Shown: piece after piece, positions 56,701-64,000 of the stretch
How positions within the stretch are numbered: position 1 is the first letter of the stretch
Layout of the letters: every line of letters starts with the position of its first letter
NCBI GenBank assembly: GCA_964020975.1
Contig: OZ026629.1
Location: forward strand, 53,526,231 to 53,590,230
Reading direction: 5' to 3'
From: Hermodice carunculata
Taxonomy: Eukaryota; Annelida; Polychaeta; Eunicida; Amphinomidae
DNA length: 64,000 nt
Notes under the pieces: generated by a model
The model's database searches: none
The model's input: the letters and a program-made list of their open reading frames with translations, nothing else
What the model was told of the DNA's origin: nothing
Translations under genes and position numbers: made by a program

Positions 56701-59402
56701 CCCATGGGTCATCGATTTTTTACATGCCAAACTTAGCCTAACCTAACCGTGGCATATAAGCGCAAAGCCACAGAAATATTATTATTTAGTGATCTCATTT
56801 CTAATTGAATGATGATAACTTTCACTAGATCAAAACCCTGATCAAACACGTGCTTGGCTGCATGACTGGGACTGACACTGACGAAGTGGGTCGATCTATT
56901 TTTACCACGGTTCAGATCGAAATAAACATGGCACCCAAAACACACAGTGAGTTATGCTCCACCGAACGAGTAGAGTAAAGTTAAGACAGTGAGTTATGCC
57001 ATCAAAACAATTTTACAACAGTTTAAGCACATTGCTTCCTAAGAGAAGGCTCCGTACCGAGTGATACATCAGGCCTATTGTCTCATTGAGCGTAATGGGA
57101 AAAAGACAAAACTCATGACCAGCAAATATTTTCAAATTGCCACACATACCTTTCAGCACCCAGGCAAGACTTCTTTATTTAAATCAAGATTTTAAGGGTT
57201 GTAATTGTTAAATTTAATGAATGATTTCTTTTCAAAGCATATGTAATCGATCATGATGAGCTGGTGGTGACAAAAATTTGCGTACCTCGCTACCACCAGC
57301 CAGGGGAAGGCTGCTCAGGATTTGAGCGGTTTAGGTCGTACATGTGGGATTCCTCCAATGAGCGACCACCTGCATTATACAACCGCTTTTTGGTCTGTGC
57401 TAGGGGTGGTTGCTCAAAAGGGAGACTACTGTAGTGGTTAGTCTCGTTGCATGCTGCAGTGTCTCCACCGCCGCCAGGTATCTTATTTTCCTCATATTTC
57501 CGTTCCCTTTTAACTTATCTTGCTGCCCTGCTTGTGACTGCATCGTCTCCTCTTCTTACTCTCTCCCCCTGCAGGTTGTCAGGTGCAGAGACAGCAGCCA
57601 CCTGAGCCTGCAAGCATTCCATGCGAGATCATCTATGCTTTTCTAGTGGAGTCGCAGGAGAGGACTGCATGGAGTCAAAGTCCAAGGCCAAGCGTTTAGC
57701 TGCAACAACTTGCTGCCGAAGCCTAGCTCTATTGCTTTTTTATGGGCCTGTAGGTAGAGCAGCCACTTGTCCTGTCCCCAACCAGAACGAAACGGACATA
57801 TTTGCTCACAAGAGCACACAAGGATAAGTTGCTGGCAACAATCAGATCAATGGTCTTCATCGTCTCAGGCTGCCATGAAGCCTGCTTCGTAAATCCAGCT
57901 TCTCACCTGTTCCCAACAAGGGAGAAGGAGAAAATTAATGGTCATGGGATCAACACTTAGGGTTTGCTACCAAGCAGCAATTGCCTGGTGGGCACTGTCC
58001 TCCCTCTGTCCGCGATCTGATTGGCCAGATACCATCTGGGAAAACTCAATTTCAAGCCAACATGACCAGCTCTACTTCCATGTTTCCATAGATGTTGGTA
58101 GGTCAAACATAAGCTATCCTTGTCTCTGAAGAGTCCATGACTGCTTAGAATGGATTTTCCGCAGAAGAGTAGGTGCGAGTAGCGCTAGAACATTACAACA
58201 GTGGTAGTGAACAAAAATTCATGGAGCTTGCAAACTCTTTAGACCATGTCAAAATGGCACTTGAGGAGGAAGGAAGATCAAGGGAGCATGCGCACCAGAA
58301 GTCACCATCGGATATAAAAGAACCGAGGGCTGATGCTACCGGTACCATCAGGTTTTTGTAAACAATCGAGTGACTAACCGAACTCCATTCTGTCAGGTGA
58401 TTTTGCCCAGACACGGAGGTCTTGGCAGTGGTGGTTGAGAGGTAAAGTTAAGTAGCTAATAGTGATGAGGGTCTTAACCAGAAGTGATCTTGATGTTATT
58501 CTGGAGTTCACAGGACCACTTCAGTCTGTGCCTGTAAATTCAGCTGACTGTAGGACTGTCACAGTCCTCTTGTATTTTACCCTTGACAAATAATTGACTA
58601 ACCTGTTGTTAACATTCTGTTTCAGACTCCAAAGAACAAAGCTATTGTCTTCAAGCTGTCAAGCGTATGCCTGTACTTGCCTCAGGTAAAATTATGCAGT
58701 CATTCTCATTGGACCATATAGTTATCTGTCATACACTCATGATACTTTAAGTGCAGGTTTCCTGATTCAGTGGAAGTGACTTTAAGAAATTCACTCGCTA
58801 CAGCTCCCCATGCAGGGAGGTATGCTTGTGACATGAATGTGTGTCGAGCACATGAGTGAAATTGTCATATAATCGTATTTAAATGGTTTTATGTCCTTAA
58901 GAACTTTCAAAGGTCTGTATACTGTGCTTACACATTTTGTGAGTATGACATTGCCTTATGAAGTAATTCTTGAAAAAGCCAAGAGCATGTTTAAAAAAAA
59001 TGAGTAGATAAGACTTAAAAGTGTACATGTAAGAATTTTTCTTATTACTGTTAAGTTTCTTCTTCATGAAGTTGTGTTTAATATTTTTGAAGAAATCATG
59101 TGAAGTTGTATTTATTTGTTTATTTTCATTGGTTTATTTTTGTGACTTTGTCCACTGTAGTTCTAGAAATTTTCGCGCGTGTTTAATTTTGCACAATCCA
59201 ATGCCATACAATGTAGTAAAGTACAATCTACTTCTTTTCACACATTTTAATTTCGCGCTTTGGGTGGTAGTGTGAAATCAAATTGAGCACTAAAATTTCT
59301 AGAACTACAATATATGATTAATATTATTTTCCTTTGCAGGACCAGCTGACCCACTGGGGACCTGGTACCAGTGAAGAAATACTGCAGACATACATGAGCT
59401 GA
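45811..59402 (+). CDS. C6orf62: C6orf62 orthologue (DUF4566), complete, seven exons
   Basis: Exons 45811-45939, 49723-49809, 50438-50527, 53502-53627, 54975-55109, 58626-58685 and 59340-59402 join in frame to 229 residues, the same length I recall for human C6orf62 (XTP12). The match is clear along the whole protein: MGDP start, [94 protein letters not shown] and QLTHW. No signal peptide or membrane span is seen. The family's molecular function is unknown to me, and the basic N-terminus (residues 7-24) may bind nucleic acid or partners (inference). All six introns are phase 0. Introns 1, 3, 5 and 6 host mobile elements, yet the exons are intact, so the gene is probably active. Confidence 0.95.
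46681..46739. repeat. 59-bp inverted repeat, left copy
   Basis: The reverse complement matches 49002-49060 at 56 of 59 positions. The core is 'gtcaaatttgacatgttg'. Both copies lie in C6orf62 intron 1, 2.26 kb apart. Confidence 0.9.
46740..49001. other. C6orf62 intron 1 between the inverted repeats
   Basis: No open frame with family motifs. The frames 46737-47090 and 48201-48470 are not supported. Confidence 0.4.
49002..49060. repeat. 59-bp inverted repeat, right copy
   Basis: Partner of 46681-46739. It lies 60 bp upstream of a TATA box and hammerhead ribozyme, so it is probably part of the same terminal-repeat unit. Confidence 0.9.
49121..49130 (+). promoter_or_regulatory. TATA box before the second hammerhead
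   Basis: TATATAAATA, whose last base is 24 nt before the ribozyme stem at 49154. This is the same spacing as at 33.2 kb. Confidence 0.6.
49154..49197 (+). ncRNA. Hammerhead ribozyme, second family (Penelope-type terminal repeat, inferred)
   Basis: The order is stem I 5' arm GAGTCT (49154-49159), core CTGATGA (49160-49166), stem II GCTTT/AGGGC with loop GGTGA (49167-49181), core GAAA (49182-49185), palindromic CCGG stem III ending in the triplet GTC (49189-49191), and stem I 3' arm AGACTT (49192-49197). Stem II includes two G-U pairs, and all core bases are present. The short stem III form and the upstream TATA match the Penelope ribozyme at 33164-33203, but the stem sequences are unrelated. 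No reverse transcriptase is seen beside it, so it is probably a solo or heavily truncated terminal repeat. Confidence 0.82.
49723..49809 (+). CDS. C6orf62: C6orf62 exon 2
   Basis: The acceptor is 'tttgttttttcag' and the donor is GTAGGT. The 29 codons include [17 protein letters not shown]. The second hammerhead ribozyme lies about 530 bp upstream in intron 1. Confidence 0.95.
50438..50527 (+). CDS. C6orf62: C6orf62 exon 3
   Basis: The acceptor is 'tgtaaag' and the donor is GTATGT. It has 30 codons, including [20 protein letters not shown] 1.7-kb transposon begins 28 bp after the donor. Confidence 0.95.
50556..52251 (+). mobile_element. CAGTAGTC family transposon, copy A (TA target, pogo/Tc1-like, non-autonomous)
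   Basis: It is flanked by TA on both sides and begins CAGTAGTCTCCCTTTTGAAC. It ends in GTTCAAGACAGGGACTACTG, so the inverted ends pair over about 25 bp. The first 90 bp match the reverse complement of the right end of copy B. Internal plus-strand frames (51054-51461) share a block ([19 protein letters not shown]) with copy B, but no DDE catalytic motif is visible and stops interrupt the frames. It lies entirely in C6orf62 intron 3. Confidence 0.75.
51361..51790 (+). repeat. 215-bp tandem duplication inside copy A
   Basis: 51361-51575 is repeated at 51576-51790 with only a few differences, for example catcctgc versus cgtcctgc. Near identity suggests a recent duplication after insertion. Confidence 0.9.
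52252..53501. other. C6orf62 intron 3, right part, nothing recognised
   Basis: AT-rich and without motifs. The minus-strand frame 52218-52535 is not supported. Confidence 0.5.
53502..53627 (+). CDS. C6orf62: C6orf62 exon 4, with GC donor
   Basis: The acceptor is 'tttttttcccacag'. The 42 codons include [20 protein letters not shown] and LLFSRWK. The exon must end at GAG|GCAAGT to stay in frame with exon 5 and match the protein family, so intron 4 is a GC-AG intron with an otherwise strong donor. Confidence 0.93.
53722..53822 (+). repeat. (CA)n/(TA)n microsatellite
   Basis: Mixed CACA and TATA runs in intron 4, 95 bp after the GC donor of exon 4. Confidence 0.9.
53823..54974. other. C6orf62 intron 4, nothing else recognised
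   Basis: No further repeat or exon recognised. The minus-strand frames 54045-54452 have no motif. Confidence 0.5.
54975..55109 (+). CDS. C6orf62: C6orf62 exon 5
   Basis: The acceptor is 'gataattgcag' and the donor is GTATCA. The 45 codons include [20 protein letters not shown] and DRQHLQ, the most conserved part of the family. Confidence 0.95.
55205..55689 (+). mobile_element. CAGTAGTC family transposon, copy C (485-bp short form)
   Basis: TA-flanked. The left end is CAGTAGTCCCTTTTCTGTAA and the right end is TCTCAAGGCAGGGACTACTG. The interior consists of family-like phrases (ttgggagaccac-tg) without coding capacity. It lies in C6orf62 intron 5. Confidence 0.8.
56025..57431 (-). mobile_element. 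CAGTAGTC family transposon, copy B (1407 bp)
   Basis: TA-flanked. The left end is CAGTTGTCCCTGTTTTGAAG and the right end is GCTCAAAAGGGAGACTACTG. The interior is the reverse complement of copy A over several hundred bases, including the AFGFESF-encoding block at 56533-56730. It lies in intron 5, oriented opposite to copy A. Confidence 0.78.
57575..58455 (-). mobile_element. DIRS-like fossil fragment, 5' end region
   Basis: It matches the 4850-5806 part of the first DIRS element in the same orientation, from 'gcagccacctgagc' through 'aagcagcaattgcct' to the family end 'acacggaggtcttggcag' followed by 'tggtggttgagagg'. Only the leader and the inverted end are present. It is a broken partial copy in C6orf62 intron 5, just right of transposon copy B. 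Confidence 0.72.
58626..58685 (+). CDS. C6orf62: C6orf62 exon 6
   Basis: The acceptor is 'ttctgtttcag' and the donor is GTAAAA. It has 20 codons, [20 protein letters not shown]. Confidence 0.95.
59156..59309. mobile_element. 154-bp MITE with perfect 18-bp inverted ends
   Basis: The left end TGTAGTTCTAGAAATTTT pairs exactly with the right end AAAATTTCTAGAACTACA. The interior has 'cgcgcg' and 'tttcgcgc' words and no frame. The right tip is 30 bp before C6orf62 exon 7. The target duplication is not clear. Confidence 0.85.
59340..59402 (+). CDS. C6orf62: C6orf62 exon 7 (stop codon)
   Basis: The acceptor is 'cctttgcag', 30 bp after the right end of a MITE. It encodes [20 protein letters not shown] and TGA at 59400-59402. 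The 3'UTR follows. Confidence 0.95.
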   Translation, partial: DQLTHWGPGTSEEILQTYMS

Positions 59403-60670
59403 GATGCTTATAACCTGTGCTGTTTCTTTTCTGTGAACTATGCCCCAGGAATTCAGTAGGTTCAGATTCATCACATCGGTCACTGAAGAAGTGGATCTCA
59501 ACTGTAACTTCGTGGCAGCTTGCTTCTGCAATTAATTCACATGATGCTTCCTTACCTTCAAAACCTGCCATTAGAGGGAGCTATAAAAATTGGAACATTT
59601 CTTGCGGACTGCATTTCAAGTACAGAGCATTCAGAGCAAAATGTTACTGGTCATTTTTTTTGTCAAGATCAGCATTGGCTTCCTCACATTTATACCTGTA
59701 TATTTTTATCTTAAAAAGAAAACCCCCAATTCTTGTCGTGGTTTAAAAAAAAAAACAAAAAAACAACAAAAGCTTGCAGAACATCTGGCAGGTCATCAGT
59801 GCTTGATAGCTCTGTTTTACTTGATGGCAATTTTGACAAAGAAATTCTTGTATATTGCCTGTTAGGCTGTTACATAAGGAGATCTGTAAGAGCTGGGTTA
59901 ATCTGCTATAATACAACTGGCAAATTTCCTCGTGGTGGAAATATGACTAAAGATAATATTACCCTCATCATGCAATCCTTTGCTCATCACCATCAACATT
60001 AATTACCATCAGTCATTACACAGAGAATTCATTGTTTTCATCTCCATCCAGAACATCGATTGGTGCTCAGTGCTCTGTGGTCATATTGATCATGGGGACG
60101 GGTATTTTGACTGGGTTTCATGGAAACGTGTTAATAGATACTTCATATTTTGTATTGCACCCATAAAATGGAAACCTGCTATTCAGCTATATGTGTATAT
60201 TCAGTGGAACTTTCTGCTCATAGTTTTAATGTGAAAAAAAAAAAAAGCATACAGAAGCTATAACTCCCCCCCCCCCTCCACCCCCAAAAAATGATATGAT
60301 GACATTTAGATCAAGTATAGCAATGTTTCCCTCCTGCATTCTAAGGTTTCACTTTTTGTGAAGAATGGGCAAAAATTAAAAAAGTGCCAGTTTGCAGGAA
60401 AATTCTAGCACTGTCAGTTAAATATCTGTTGAAATTTACAACAAAATACACTGTTCAAAGTAAGTAAAGTCCTCTGGGATAACAGGAGCTGCATAGTTGC
60501 TTAAGAGAATACCTTTGAACAAGTACACAGCTTGCTCTCGTCCATTCAAGTTTCTGAAAGCATGCTGCTTACATACCATTGTATATTGGCATTATGACAT
60601 GAGACTGCATTCTCTAGGTTGTGGGAGTACATGTTTAAATGTACAATAAAAAGTTTGAAGTTGCAAAGAA
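59403..60670 (+). other. C6orf62: Probable C6orf62 3'UTR
   Basis: Noncoding sequence after the stop codon. The first AATAAA is at 60645-60650, so a 3'UTR of about 1.26 kb is possible. The frames 59417-59865 and 59980-60234 overlap one another with no motif and are not believed. The true cleavage site is not visible. Confidence 0.45.
60645..60650 (+). terminator. Candidate polyadenylation signal AATAAA
   Basis: It is the first AATAAA downstream of the C6orf62 stop codon on the plus strand. No clear GU-rich element was verified. Confidence 0.35.
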
Positions 60671-60849
60671 ATAATAACAGTTTACTCTGAAGTTTAGGGA
60701 GTGTAAATGTAATGACATGCATTGTTGCCAAAAACGGGAACTTGTTTGTCAACCAGTAATTTGCTGACATCCTTGCTGCTCCAAATTTTAGAAATGGGGA
60801 GGGAACAGGTTGGTGAGTTCACTTTTATACCTGGTCAATTTGCAGTATA

Positions 60850-60906
60850 CATGTGTGTGTATGTGTGTGTATGTATGTGTGTATGTATATATATATATAT
60901 GTGAAT

Positions 60907-60964
<58 letters not shown>
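60850..60964 (+). repeat. (TG)n/(TA)n/(CA)n microsatellite
   Basis: TGTG and TGTA words, then TA, then CACA, then a 40-bp TA run. The TG and CA halves are complementary and could fold back. Confidence 0.93.
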
Positions 60965-60968
<4 letters not shown>

Positions 60969-63900
60969 CATGTATGTACTTTTTTTAAAATTGTAAATAA
61001 GTTGATATATGTTTAGTGCCACTGCCTTAAGCTTATCTTATATACTGTTTGGGTTGAAGATGCAGACAGAACATTATTTCAAAAGGAGATTTTTAAAATG
61101 GACATTGCAATTTTACATAATTTTAAATTGGACCAGGTAGTAGGGAAAACGGCCACAAGCGAGCCTGATTTTGCCAACCTTATTTTCATGCTGACATGCT
61201 TGCTTAAACTTAAAATGTCCTTTTGTTGTACTCTGCTAAGCTTGACCCACCAGATGCCCACTTTACATATGGAGGATAATGACTGCCCTAGCCCAGGGCT
61301 CCCATGGGCCAGGACAACAACTGCCCTAGCCCAGGTCTCCCATGGGCCAAAAAAAACAACAGGGTAGTATGTACTAACTCAGATGAGCAGGTACATACAT
61401 TGTACATGTACTTGAAGTGTAAGCTGCATATTATCCTCCAACTGGTGGAAAAAAGTTCATGATACAACTACAGGACACCAGCAAATTATCTGTACATATT
61501 TATGGGGCAGTGTGGTACTGTTAGGATGCTGTTAAAATTACACATTAAATTGGAGTTGTCGTTGATAGAAGCAACCAAGGCACCAAGGTTATTGGAGCTC
61601 TGAGGTTCTTTTGTTCAAATCACAATGTAATTGTTGACGAAGTGCGGGCTGTATATTTAAAAAAATCCCTCCTGTGCTAGCGAGACTCACCTTTATAAAT
61701 ATCTGCTGGGTTTTGTCTTTGAAAAAAATGCAACTTAACATTTAAATACCAGTATTCCAAGGCACATGTGACACATCAGTGCCTATCATGCATATTTCTG
61801 ACTGTTTTGTCTCGTAAAAATGAAAGCAGCTGTTAACGTTTTGATACCAGTATTGCAAAGCCAATATGACAAATGGCATCCGTGCCTGACAGTCCTGCAT
61901 GTCTGACTTTAATTTTAGGTAGGAATCCTGTATTGGTGCATTATCAGCTGCTACAAGCTACACACACACATTGAATCTGTCAATGAAACTAACATGTAAT
62001 TATTGTTTTACTGAAAACAACATTTATCTTGTAAATCCAAAGAGACATGTAAATAATGGGACTTCTATTTTGTATATTTTGTCTTTTTAATATGTTGTAT
62101 AGCTTGGAATATAGAATTGCAATGACTGTTGAAACATATTTCTTAATTTCCAGCCGTGTGGCCAACACAGATTTGTAAAACTTTGCAACAGTACTAATAT
62201 GTCACCTCATATGGGGCTTTTCTATGATCAGGCTGTTGCGGTCCCATACCATGCATGGTATGACACATTTAACTTTGCTAAAACTGTGCTAATTGCTGTC
62301 ATATTGGTGTGTGCAAATCACAAGCGATGGCAATGTGTTACCAAATTGTACATATACCTCAAATTTCTTTCTTTTTTGGGGGGGGGGGGGAGGAGCAAAA
62401 TTTGCATCAGGTTCATTACAATATGGTTGACCAATACACAGAGACACAGTTTGCTACAAGAAGTCTTATTAACTTTCCAACTCATCATTTTACCTATTGA
62501 ATGAAACTGTGAACTTTTTTTTTTTTTAACATTTGTATGTGCGTAGGTGGTAGGTATATGAGGGCAGAAGGCTCCAGGCGAGTTAAACTCATCTAACTTG
62601 GCACCTAGTTACTGTAGAATGTAAATTGGTACTTGTACATATATCACACAAACAAGTGAGGAGTGAAAAAATTGCAAGAAGAGCTATAACACAAATATTT
62701 AAAGTTGCAATTTGAATTTTGTCACTAGTGCTGGCAGTTCCTGTTTGTGTGCATACATTAATTCAAACATACATTGTGTTTGATTATTATTTTGTTTTTA
62801 GTCTGTTTTGCATGCAACGGGCAAGAGAAAACAAGTGGAGAAACAGAATGAATTAATTACCCAGGGCCCAGTTTTCCAAACCCTGAACAGTGGCTCAGTG
62901 TAGTATTGTTGCAGTATGTGGCACTGGTGACTGATACCTAAGCTGCAAGGTTGCCTCAGCACTGATGAGTCTTTCCAAAAGCAAATTAAATCTCGATTCA
63001 TGTATAAAATTTCAAAGGGTACATACAAAATTATCTGCAGATGAAATGCTGAGCTTTTTCAACCCCCCCCCCCCCCAAAAAAAATGCTTAATTACACTTA
63101 GTATTATTTTCTTGCTTGCAATAAGGTTTGTGGAAAGTGCACTGTGGCCTTTTCAGTTTGGACTGCGTTTAAATTTTACTTTCAAGGTGCAAATTTTGGT
63201 TTTAATTTGTTTCTACGCCAACGTTGTTGCATCTGAACAACTCCATGAAGTAGTCATTAATCCCGGGCTTGTTACAAAACTAGTTCTGCAGAGACACAGT
63301 CAAATTAATGATTTTGTGCTCTGGAAGCATACCCGAGCACCTGGCTGAAGTACACTTGTTTGATACATGCACAATGAATAAGTGGTTGCATCATAAGTGA
63401 AATAATAGTCACTCTCACAGACATTTGTTTTTTGTAAATGGTCTGTGTGATATGTGTACCAAAGAGATGTCTGGAAATGAAGAAAATGTCATGACTCGTG
63501 TTGCATCCAGGTAACCGTGTAAACACTGAAGTTTGACATATTGCAAACCCTGGAATTCTAATTCAGTTAAAAACTTCTGAAACAGAAATTAAATGCCTTT
63601 ACTATTAAAAAAAAAATAAGTGGAATTAAAATGTAACAAGAACAACATGGACTTCATCTCATGAATGGGTGAGTGTGACTGAATTGCAAGAAAATAGTAT
63701 TGAAAGTTAAATTACCAAATTAGTTAACGTGTTTTGTTAAGTGTTTGGCGTTTATGTAATAGACCAAAGTTGGAAAATCCATTCAAGTTGCAAGTTTAAA
63801 GGGTAATGTCATCATGCAGCTACCATAAATATTATGTATATCATGTGGATGGCAATCAGGGTGTTCTGATATATGTGTAAACTAGAAACCTGACAAAAAA

Positions 63901-64000
63901 AACAAAAAAAGAAAAAATTCTTCCTTTTAAAGGTCATTGCCCTCTTAATTGTCTCAACTTGTTTCCTAAATCCATAAATATAAACAATGCTAAATATTCA
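60965..64000. other. Intergenic, no gene recognised
   Basis: A two-copy 38-bp direct repeat (gccctagcccagg and cccatgggcca) lies at 61282-61349. There are G and C runs at 62379-62390 and 63065-63076. The frames 62199-62504 and 62965-63348 have no motif. Confidence 0.45.

Noticed and set aside
62965-63348. 127-codon plus-strand frame near the right edge
   Set aside because: It runs through a C homopolymer and an A run, with no domain or neighbouring exon to support it.

Overview
The window is animal genomic DNA. It has genes split into small exons with GT-AG introns of 0.6-10 kb, long AT-rich introns, many TACATGTA-type words, and a dense mixture of retroelements, MITEs and tandem repeats. 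The gene content and repeat mix (DIRS-like, Penelope-like, hairpin-ended tandem-repeat elements, a tRNA-derived SINE) suggest a marine invertebrate such as a hemichordate, amphioxus, echinoderm or mollusc. I cannot decide among these from the sequence.

Two host genes are supported and they are transcribed divergently. On the minus strand an ankyrin-repeat protein gene starts at 41445 and runs leftward through six coding exons (41309-41454, 32451-32599, 22479-22768, 21522-21672, 17891-18055, 17212-17327). Splice phases agree at every junction, giving 336 residues with at least four ankyrin repeats. The gene continues past 17212 and its 3' end is not recognised here; one 32-nt candidate exon lies at 13246-13277. 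On the plus strand a complete orthologue of human C6orf62 (XTP12, DUF4566) is spread over seven exons from 45811 to 59402. It is 229 residues, every intron is phase 0, and intron 4 has a GC donor. The interval 45070-45810 holds CRE, E2F-like and YY1-like words and is the probable shared promoter region.

Region by region: 0.9-5.8 kb is a broken DIRS-like element with inverted ends. From 7.4 to 13 kb lie three elements or fragments built of tandem core repeats and terminal hairpins, ending in a 425-bp pure-purine tract. From 14 to 22 kb are two 5'-truncated LINE ends, a MITE, a Penelope-like reverse transcriptase remnant and four ankyrin exons. From 24 to 30 kb is a CT microsatellite, a 145-bp tandem array with a hairpin and CTAG end, a Penelope fragment, and an AGGTCA half-site array. 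At 33-35 kb is a Penelope-like element with a GIY-YIG domain and, in its terminal region, a 40-nt hammerhead ribozyme. At 36-37.8 kb is a second DIRS fragment. At 43-44.4 kb are a tRNA-derived SINE and another tandem array. The C6orf62 introns hold a second hammerhead ribozyme (49154-49197), three copies of a TA-flanked CAGTAGTC transposon family, a third DIRS fragment and a 154-bp MITE just before the last exon. From 60.7 to 64 kb I recognise only short repeats.

The most notable observations are the two independent hammerhead ribozymes, each 24 nt downstream of a TATA box, and the recurring architecture of tandem core repeats, microsatellite and terminal hairpin in unrelated sequence families.
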